Below, piece by piece: positions 33,291-38,614 of a DNA stretch of 38,614 bases. Source of the stretch: Blastocatellia bacterium (GTDB lineage Bacteria; Acidobacteriota; Blastocatellia; Pyrinomonadales; Pyrinomonadaceae). Positions within the stretch are counted from its first letter, which is position 1, and each line of letters opens with the position of its first letter. The position numbers were made by a program, and so were the translations under genes. A model generated the notes under the pieces. The model saw nothing but the letters and a program-made list of their open reading frames with translations. It was not told where the DNA came from and did not search any database. Where the stretch lies: the NCBI GenBank assembly GCA_003487805.1, contig DNNE01000057.1, positions 7,058-45,671 of the forward strand, given 5' to 3'.

Positions 33291-34760
33291 ATGGAAGCAA
33301 CCTTCATCATCGCCCGCGAGGATCTGCAGGTCGATCCGGTAACGATCGTCGCCGAGGGTTTGTTGATCGGACGCCTTCCGATCTGCGAATTGCTTCTGAA
33401 CCATCCGTCGGTGTCCCGGCTTCATGCCGGCATCACCTACGCTGACGGCAATTACTACCTGCGAAACCTTCGGCCGAGTAATCCGATCATGGTGAACGGC
33501 GCGAAGCTCGAAGAGTACGAGGCCCTCGCCGATGGTGACGTGGTGGGTATTGGTCCCTTCGCGCTAAACATCGATTTTGCGCAGGGCTGGTTGGTAGTCA
33601 AAGTGTCTTTGCAAATTGCTGCCTCGCCTGCTGACGCGATGGCCCGGCGCGAGGCGTCCGGCCTTTGGGACCTGCCGACCACTGCGCAACTGGAAATACC
33701 GAGCGAGGCGACACTGGCAGAAACGCAAGGCGGTGCTCATCAGAGAAAACTGCCGGCCCGAAAGTCAAAACCCGCGGAAGCAAGTTCAACGGCGCTCGAC
33801 GTTTTTTGGGACAAGCGAATTACGGCGGCGACGAAAACGGTCAAGCCATCACCGCTGTTTCCTTTATCAGGACGGTCCAGCGGCAAAGCGCAGTCAGTAT
33901 GGGCGCCGACAACTGACCTAAAGCGGCGTTGGCCGGTCTCGCTGATCCTGTGGGGGATGGTTCCGATCGCGCTGCTGTCGATTGCCGGGGCGCTATTTTA
34001 TGCTTCGGCCTTTGCGCCCGCGCCGATTTCTGATGCGCACAATCGTGCGAGTTTGAATCTCTCGCCCCCGATCGCTAATCACGTCAACGCCGGATCGTGT
34101 ACTTCATGTCATGCGCTGCGAACCAGCATGGAAACAAAGTGCGCCTCATGCCACACGACCGAAAGCTTCATTCCCACCGTCATTCAGCCGCACCTTAATG
34201 CCGGCATTGGTTGCGTAGATTGTCATGCGGAACATCGCGGCGCGTCATTCAACGCCATCGATGGCGCGCTGCTTTCGTGCTTCGAATGTCATAACGACCA
34301 GAACAGGAAGACGTACAACGGTAAGAGCGTTTCAACTCCGCATGGCGGAACGTTTGGCTATCCTGTGGTGAATGGACATTGGAAGTGGACCGGACTCGAC
34401 ACGGAAGAGATGGCTTTGCGAAAGACCACGCTGAAGCTCGAGCGTCTGCCCAGTGACAACGAAGACCAGTGGCGCAGCAAGCAATTTCACGCAGTGCATC
34501 TTTATCGCGTGCGCGCAGTGGCGGGATTGCCGGGGAATAAGGATGGTGAGTTGAGTTGTTCGAGCTGTCACGCCACGCGCGATCCGATCGATCTCACAAC
34601 GCCGCGGACGACCTGCGCCAGGTGCCACAACGGACAACCCGACGCGCGCGCCGGGCGACAGGTCATAGCTTCAGACAAACCTAACTGCACTTCCTGTCAC
34701 GTGCAGCACATCAAGGATAAGCGACACTGGAATCCGGGGTTGTTGTCGAGAGCTGATTGA
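33291..34760 (+). CDS. FHA domain-membrane-heptahaem cytochrome c fusion
   Basis: A 489-residue protein. Residues about 15-95 are a forkhead-associated domain with the key pattern: Gly27-Arg28, HPSVSRLHA (Ser42, Arg43, His45) and MVNG (Asn69), which bind phosphothreonine peptides. Residues about 110-210 are a low-complexity linker. One membrane helix (SLILWGMVPIALLSIAGALFY, about 217-237) follows. The C-terminal part carries seven CXXCH sites, at Cys270, 284, 308, 330, 423, 442 and 466. The helix puts the FHA domain in the cytoplasm and the haems in the periplasm. No Ser/Thr kinase gene is in the window. The start is ATG 33291 after a weak CGGA. It is probably cotranscribed with the CNB/Fe-S/cytochrome b gene. 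Confidence 0.92.
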   Translation: MEATFIIAREDLQVDPVTIVAEGLLIGRLPICELLLNHPSVSRLHAGITYADGNYYLRNLRPSNPIMVNGAKLEEYEALADGDVVGIGPFALNIDFAQGWLVVKVSLQIAASPADAMARREASGLWDLPTTAQLEIPSEATLAETQGGAHQRKLPARKSKPAEASSTALDVFWDKRITAATKTVKPSPLFPLSGRSSGKAQSVWAPTTDLKRRWPVSLILWGMVPIALLSIAGALFYASAFAPAPISDAHNRASLNLSPPIANHVNAGSCTSCHALRTSMETKCASCHTTESFIPTVIQPHLNAGIGCVDCHAEHRGASFNAIDGALLSCFECHNDQNRKTYNGKSVSTPHGGTFGYPVVNGHWKWTGLDTEEMALRKTTLKLERLPSDNEDQWRSKQFHAVHLYRVRAVAGLPGNKDGELSCSSCHATRDPIDLTTPRTTCARCHNGQPDARAGRQVIASDKPNCTSCHVQHIKDKRHWNPGLLSRAD

Positions 34761-34763
34761 AGT

Positions 34764-34830
34764 TCCTCTGTGTCCTCTGTGGTGAATTATTTCACTGGAT
34801 GAGGATTAACCACAGAGGACACAGAGAAGA
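34764..34830. repeat. Family C inverted pair between convergent cytochrome genes
   Basis: TTCCTCTGTGTCCTCTGTGG and TTAACCACAGAGGACACAG face each other in the opposite order to other family C pairs. The pair fills nearly all of the 71 bases between the convergent heptahaem and tetrahaem genes and could form a hairpin ending transcription from both sides. Confidence 0.85.
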
Positions 34831-34831
34831 A

Positions 34832-35410
34832 TCACTTCGCGACGTGACACTTCGCGCAGCCCTTCGGATCGGAGCCCGAAATTTTCGCCGCTAAGTCCGG
34901 CTTGGCTTTGATCGCCGCATCGTGACATTCGAAGCAGTTGATGTGGTAAGCGTTCTCGTTGTCTATCTTCATCTGCTTGCCGTCTTTCGTAATTACGGGC
35001 AGTTGTTTGCTGTCATCCCCGGCTTGCAGGTGACACGTGCGGCAGGCCTTCACCGGCGCCGCTGCCGCGTCCTTCAACAGATCGGCAGTCAGAGCGACGT
35101 TTCTCTCTGAAGTAACGCGCGGCGGCTTCAGGCTTTCTTTCGGCTCATCCGTGTGATGACAAAAAACGCATGAGGTTACGGTTTTACCGTCGGGATTGTA
35201 ACTCTTGATTGAGTGGGTTTCGTGATCGAACGCGACTTCGCCCCACTTGTCGTCGAGGCTGTCGGTGTCGAGCTTTACTTTCTTCGGTTGCTCTTTGCCT
35301 TCTTTGGGGATTTGTTGAGTGAACGAAGCAGAAGATCGCGCGGCGCTACCTAATACAACAAACGCGATCGCGCTAAATATGATGATCAATCCGACCAGTA
35401 ATCGCTTCAT
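34832..35410 (-). CDS. Periplasmic tetrahaem cytochrome c (c3/c7-like)
   Basis: A 192-residue protein with a signal peptide (KRLLVGLIIIFSAIAFVVLG). Four CXXCH sites are present: CVFCH at 81, CRTCH at 123, CFECH at 159 and CAKCH at 185. Extra histidines in VAFDHETHSIKSY and AYHIN are likely distal ligands, as in class III cytochromes with bis-His haems. A small soluble electron carrier in the periplasm is most likely. It is the last gene of the minus-strand arm; the nine-haem gene ends 170 bp upstream of it, with a family C repeat between. ATG 35410 has AAGGGGA about 10 bases upstream. Confidence 0.93.
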   Translation of the reverse strand: MKRLLVGLIIIFSAIAFVVLGSAARSSASFTQQIPKEGKEQPKKVKLDTDSLDDKWGEVAFDHETHSIKSYNPDGKTVTSCVFCHHTDEPKESLKPPRVTSERNVALTADLLKDAAAAPVKACRTCHLQAGDDSKQLPVITKDGKQMKIDNENAYHINCFECHDAAIKAKPDLAAKISGSDPKGCAKCHVAK

Positions 35411-35493
35411 CTTGTTCAGTCCCCTTATCTCACCAGACTCAATCGCATGTTATGGATGCGGTCACCATCGTGTCAATTACGTAAGACGGAATA

Positions 35494-35580
35494 AACCACA
35501 GAGGACACAGAGAAACCCCTAAAATGGCAAGACACCTGACTTTACTGGTCAGTGTTCTTCTCTGTGTCCTCTGTGGTTAA
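35494..35580. repeat. Family C inverted repeat between cytochrome genes
   Basis: Arms AACCACAGAGGACACAGAG and TCTCTGTGTCCTCTGTGGTT around a 45-base centre. The right arm touches the stop codon of the nine-haem gene (35581). Confidence 0.9.
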
Positions 35581-36474
35581 TCATCCAATCCGAAAACTCG
35601 CTCCTGTGTGACATCGCCGGCAGTTCTTAAAATCTAAATCGCCGCCGAATGATCGTCGCCCGTTGTGGCAAGTCGCGCAGGTAGCGTTGCCGGCGGGAAA
35701 ATGTTCCTGCGCTCGGGGCGAACTCACCCGGCGCCGCTGTGCCAGACCCGGCGTGTAGTTATGACAGTCGGAACAACTGAGGCGTTGGCGCGCGGTGTGT
35801 TGCGCGTGACTGAAAGCAACACGATACGCCGGCGAATCAGTTGGCGTGCGCGCGTAAGATGTTTGCGCGTGACACACTCCGCATGACGCAAGGTCGCGTC
35901 CATTCGCCTGCGCGTTCGGAGTATGACAAGTGTAACAGCCATCGTGTGCCCCCAGCCCCGAAGGGATTGAAAGGGCCATGCCGCGGCGCAACGGCGAACT
36001 GTGACACGCTGTGCATCCGCTCCTGGGTCTGGCGGCGCCGGACATGTGCTGCGCGTGATCGAACTTCAAATTGAAGCTCTCTTTGAACTTGTCCGGAAAA
36101 GACTTTCGCGGCGGATCGTCGCCGTTGACACTCTGGTGACAGATCGAACACATGGGAATGTTCGGCGTCGTGAACTGCGTCAGATGACAACCAGTGCAAT
36201 CCTTGTGTCCCGGAAAACTCGGCCGCGATGAGTTGTCGGCGCGATGATGACAGCTTGCGCAACCGATCGAAGCATGTTTTGAACTCGTATGAAGGAATTT
36301 CGAGTAGTCAGAATCGTTGCCCTGCGCACGAACGGAGAAAAAAGGAAAAAGGAAAAGTAAAAAGAGCAGAATGTTACAGAACCGCGAGCGGTAGCGAGCG
36401 GGATAAAGGCACAAGTTGCGAGCTGAAATCCGCTCGAATCGGCGCCGGAATGACTCTGAAAGAAATGTGAACAT
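35581..36474 (-). CDS. Periplasmic nine-haem cytochrome c
   Basis: A 297-residue protein from ATG 36474, with nine CXXCH sites (CASCH, CTGCH, CSICH, CTACH, CYTCH, CGVCH, CSDCH, CATCH, CRRCH) and distal His patterns FDHAQH and FSHAQH. The hydrophobic signal core (ILLFLLFLFPFFSV) starts only about 33 residues in, because the first part is translated repeat sequence. ATG 36474 has AAAGG four bases upstream, both supplied by the family B element at 36374-36514. A GTG at 36525 overlaps the stop of the upstream gene (GTGA) and would give a longer leader. The native start seems lost. Electron carrier or storage in the periplasm is likely; enzymatic activity is not evident. Confidence 0.88.
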   Translation of the reverse strand: MFTFLSESFRRRFERISARNLCLYPARYRSRFCNILLFLLFLFPFFSVRAQGNDSDYSKFLHTSSKHASIGCASCHHRADNSSRPSFPGHKDCTGCHLTQFTTPNIPMCSICHQSVNGDDPPRKSFPDKFKESFNLKFDHAQHMSGAARPRSGCTACHSSPLRRGMALSIPSGLGAHDGCYTCHTPNAQANGRDLASCGVCHAQTSYARTPTDSPAYRVAFSHAQHTARQRLSCSDCHNYTPGLAQRRRVSSPRAQEHFPAGNATCATCHNGRRSFGGDLDFKNCRRCHTGASFRIG

Positions 36475-36514
36475 TGAACCTTTATCCCGCTCGCTACCGC
36501 TCGCGGTTCTGTAA
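36374..36514. repeat. Family B inverted pair with 36-bp perfect arms
   Basis: Arms 36374-36409 and 36479-36514 are exact reverse complements (core GCGAGCGGTAGCGAGCGGG), separated by 69 bases. The element overlaps the N-terminal coding part of a nine-haem cytochrome gene and begins 8 bp after the stop of the next one upstream. Confidence 0.95.
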
Positions 36515-36521
36515 CTCCGTC

Positions 36522-37760
36522 TCACTGCGCCGCCGCATCATGACTCGCCGGCGGCTTTTTCTTTCCCACGTCCGATGTATGGCAATAGATGCAAGCGCCG
36601 GTCTTCTTGTTCTGCTCAAACTCTTCTTCAATCGTCGTAATCTTCGGATAAGTAATTTTCTTGTTGTCCTTGTGACAAGTCGTGCACGCCGCGATCGGAA
36701 CGTCGGCGGTCAAGCCACGCAGTGTGCTCGCGCGAGTAATGTTGATGTGGCAGGTTGTGCATTCCATCACGTGCCCGCCCTTGCCGCCCTCATGAGCGAA
36801 CCTGGCCGAAATGCGTTTGGGCCAGGCCGCCGGCATGAACGCAACCGCCGGCTTGTGACATCCGGCACAGTCGTCGCTCGCAGGTTTCAGATTCTTCCAG
36901 TGACAATCGAAGCAGGCATCATGCGAGCGTGGCATTGTCTTGAAAGTTCCGGCGGGCGCCACAAACGAATCAGCCGCGCCAGGAAGCGTTCCGGTGCTCG
37001 CGTTCTGGTTCGTCACATGACAAATCGAGCAGTTGTTGTAATCAGGTTTCTGGTCGTCGAAAGTAGATTGGCGAAAAGCCGCGTGATGAAAGCTCGGGGC
37101 ACTAGCCCGCGCGTAAGCAAGGGCTCCTTTCATTGTCGACGGATCAATTGGACGAGTTGAAGCGATCGCGTTCTGGTGCTTGTCATGCGGAAACTCGATC
37201 GTGAACTGCCATTCTTCTTTGGTTTTCGTCGCCTGATTGGAATCATTCGGCTTGCCGAAAGCGAAGCGTGCATCCTCACGAGGAGCGGCGCGCACATGAC
37301 AAACGGTGCAGATGGTCGGGCCGGTTGCGATCATGGCCTGCCGCGTGAAGAACTGTTGCCGGTGGCAGCGAACGCAAGCATCGTGATCGGGAAAATCAGC
37401 AACGTCAGGAAAATCTCTTTTTGCCGTCCATGCCGTGGGGACCTTGTGGCAACCATTGCACGCCAGGCCCTTGTGCTTATCAGATGAATGAAGAAACACG
37501 GAGTATTTCGTGGCCGAACCGCGAGGAGCTTGTTGTTGCGGAGCGGGCTTGGGAGTGCGCGGCCGGCGGCGAGTCTGCGTGTTGACAACAGCGACAGCGC
37601 AGGCCGTGACGATGACTAAGAGAGCAAATCGGTGTGCAATTGGATAGCGGGCAGCCGATTTAACCGCAGAGTTCGCAGAGGATTTCGCAGAGGGGACAGC
37701 GGAAAATGTCTCTGTGTTCCTCTGCGAAACCCTCTGTGTCCTCTGCGGTTCTGATTTCAT
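36522..37760 (-). CDS. Nine-haem cytochrome c with interrupted signal peptide
   Basis: A 412-residue protein with nine CXXCH sites: CNGCH, CVRCH, CTVCH, CSICH, CFDCH, CAGCH, CTTCH, CTTCH, CIYCH. F-P-H-D-K-H and similar His pairs may be distal ligands. The signal core (FALLVIVTACAVAVV) begins near residue 46 rather than near residue 10, because codons 3-34 come from a family C element (37662-37757, 96 bp). ATG 37760 lies 6 bp after the upstream gene's stop, so the start itself is likely original. An additional repeat piece (CCCGCGCGTAAGCAAGG, about 37096) encodes ALAYARA. It is the middle gene of the minus-strand arm. Whether export still works is open. Confidence 0.9.
   Translation of the reverse strand: MKSEPQRTQRVSQRNTETFSAVPSAKSSANSAVKSAARYPIAHRFALLVIVTACAVAVVNTQTRRRPRTPKPAPQQQAPRGSATKYSVFLHSSDKHKGLACNGCHKVPTAWTAKRDFPDVADFPDHDACVRCHRQQFFTRQAMIATGPTICTVCHVRAAPREDARFAFGKPNDSNQATKTKEEWQFTIEFPHDKHQNAIASTRPIDPSTMKGALAYARASAPSFHHAAFRQSTFDDQKPDYNNCSICHVTNQNASTGTLPGAADSFVAPAGTFKTMPRSHDACFDCHWKNLKPASDDCAGCHKPAVAFMPAAWPKRISARFAHEGGKGGHVMECTTCHINITRASTLRGLTADVPIAACTTCHKDNKKITYPKITTIEEEFEQNKKTGACIYCHTSDVGKKKPPASHDAAAQ
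37661..37751. repeat. Family C element inserted after the start codon of a cytochrome gene
   Basis: Arms TAACCGCAGAGTTCGCAGAG and the facing CCCTCTGTGTCCTCTGCGGTT. The flanks carry GATTT at 37657-37661 and again at 37753-37757, 96 bases apart, a likely target-site duplication. Confidence 0.85.
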
Positions 37761-37766
37761 CGGAGG

Positions 37767-38609
37767 TTATCTCTCACAAACCGGCAATGGCCGCTCGACC
37801 ACTTCGCACTTCACTTTCGGATCCTTTTCGTTCGACAAAGTAAGCGGCCGCTTCATCGCGACGGTAAGATCGGTAGACTTCACTTCTCGTTCGCAGGCCC
37901 AAAGGATGCGCGTGCTTTCAGTTTCACTCCCAACCAGGTTTGAGACGATATAGGTTCCCGGTTCAATGTCGGTGAGATACGCCGTGCCTTTGCGGTCTGT
38001 CATGACTGACAACACACTTCTGCCCGATGCAGTTTCAGCTTGCTTGATCAGGCTGTTGATAGTTTGTTGTTTCAGGTTGTAGTAGCCGTCCCGAATGTCA
38101 GCAGCCAGGTTCACGGTCAACCAGCGACGCGCCAGTTCAGGAGATTTGAAATTGCGCAATCCTTCGTCGTACGCGGCTTCAAATTCCGGAACTGCTTCAC
38201 TGCCCATCACATATTTCTCTTCAACTTCGCGGCAGTAAACCGAATCGCAATCATTGTCTTTCAACCACTTAATCAACGCGTCGCTCGCGCCGTTGCCGCG
38301 GTAGTAACACTCGCGCGACATCACTTCGGTTTGTTTGATCCGTTCGATCAGAGACTTGTTCTCATCGAGTGAGCCTTTGATCAAAAAGAATCGTTTGCGC
38401 GCCAGCTCTCTGGTTACGTCACCCGATTTGAATTTCACTTTCAAGCGAATAGCGCCGCGGTTTGCTGAGGGAGTTTGCGTGTGGGCGACGAGGCCAGACG
38501 CGAGCAAGCAGCACGCAACAGCGATAACTGCAATGCCAATTCGGATCGGCGGTTGACGACCTCTACGAACGTCGGCGGGCGGTAGCCCCCCGCTAAACGA
38601 AAAAAACAT
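37767..38609 (-). CDS. Exported protein with carboxypeptidase-type Ig domain, partner of cytochromes
   Basis: A 280-residue protein of unknown function. After about 22 residues derived from a family A repeat comes a signal core (IGIAVIAVACCLLASGLVA). The mature part has an N-terminal segment with GAIRLKVKFKSGDVTRE, a helical middle with Cys-rich NDCDSVYCREVEEKYV, and a C-terminal carboxypeptidase-regulatory-like Ig domain (VMTDRKGTAYLTDIEPGTYIVSNLV). Six mature cysteines could form disulfides. It overlaps nothing but sits 6 bp upstream of a nine-haem cytochrome gene, so the two are cotranscribed and probably work together, perhaps as an outer scaffold for the cytochromes (guess). ATG 38609 is 5 bases from the window end, so the leader and promoter are not visible. 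Confidence 0.8.
   Translation of the reverse strand: MFFSFSGGLPPADVRRGRQPPIRIGIAVIAVACCLLASGLVAHTQTPSANRGAIRLKVKFKSGDVTRELARKRFFLIKGSLDENKSLIERIKQTEVMSRECYYRGNGASDALIKWLKDNDCDSVYCREVEEKYVMGSEAVPEFEAAYDEGLRNFKSPELARRWLTVNLAADIRDGYYNLKQQTINSLIKQAETASGRSVLSVMTDRKGTAYLTDIEPGTYIVSNLVGSETESTRILWACEREVKSTDLTVAMKRPLTLSNEKDPKVKCEVVERPLPVCER
38571..38600. repeat. Family A repeat within the 5' end of an exported-protein gene
   Basis: GTCGGCGGGCGGTAGCCCCC followed by CGCTAAACGAAA. On the minus strand it encodes the SFSGGLPPADV part of the exported protein's leader, placed between the start codon and the signal core. Confidence 0.8.
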
Positions 38610-38614
38610 GGTTT

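Overview
The window is a dense piece of bacterial chromosome of about 38.6 kb. It holds 21 genes that I consider real, one clear gene remnant and one doubtful remnant. I see no tRNA, rRNA, CRISPR array, phage or transposase. The gene content (PIG-L deacetylase with a large C-terminal region, carboxypeptidase-like Ig-fold proteins, multihaem cytochromes, SpeA with a deoxyhypusine-synthase homologue, GlnA/GlnE) and the many intergenic inverted repeats point to a Gram-negative, probably an Acidobacteriota (Blastocatellia-like) genome. That assignment is inference from style; no marker gene proves it.

Layout. (1) 33-3127, minus: a tight two-gene cassette of unknown function, a beta-propeller protein followed by a protein made of two copies of an unrecognised domain. 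(2) 3451-6557, minus: polyamine genes, speA then a deoxyhypusine-synthase-like gene. (3) 6848-7624, minus: an exported cupredoxin-like protein. (4) 7751-12969, plus: nitrogen control, with a consensus sigma-70 promoter, glnA, glnE and a small zinc-ribbon gene. (5) 13120-20417: accessory genes (SRPBCC protein, PIG-L deacetylase, APC permease, truncated endonuclease/exonuclease/phosphatase remnant, CDGSH iron-sulfur protein, TauE/SafE permease, 3-methyladenine DNA glycosylase), almost all separated by repeat elements. (6) 20526-30428, minus: an envelope module of a DUF1175/YfaT-like protein, an alpha-2-macroglobulin with intact thioester motif, a membrane protein, and an unusual transpeptidase-SpoIID-metallopeptidase fusion. 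(7) 30665-38609: a redox module in two convergent arms. The plus arm encodes a protein with two cyclic-nucleotide-binding domains, four [4Fe-4S] clusters and a di-haem-b membrane domain, followed by an FHA-membrane-heptahaem cytochrome. The minus arm encodes a secreted Ig-like protein, two nine-haem cytochromes and a tetrahaem cytochrome.

The best candidate for an undescribed system is region 7. The proteins together carry 29 CXXCH sites, a membrane domain with two H-X13-H helices, and cytoplasmic domains that would sense a cyclic nucleotide and a phosphothreonine. This reads as a regulated electron conduit between a cytoplasmic Fe-S/quinone module and periplasmic cytochromes. Region 6 is the second candidate: it looks like the known bacterial macroglobulin/PBP1C partnership, but with a SpoIID-type glycan-cleaving domain where a glycosyltransferase would be expected.

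A third theme is the repeats. At least ten families of short inverted-repeat elements fill the gaps, and several lie inside reading frames. In the nine-haem cytochrome at 36522-37760, a 96-bp in-frame insertion flanked by GATTT splits the signal peptide; deleting it on paper restores a normal signal peptide directly after the ATG. Similar material forms domain linkers in the SpoIID fusion, N-terminal leaders of neighbouring exported proteins, and C-terminal tails of two others.
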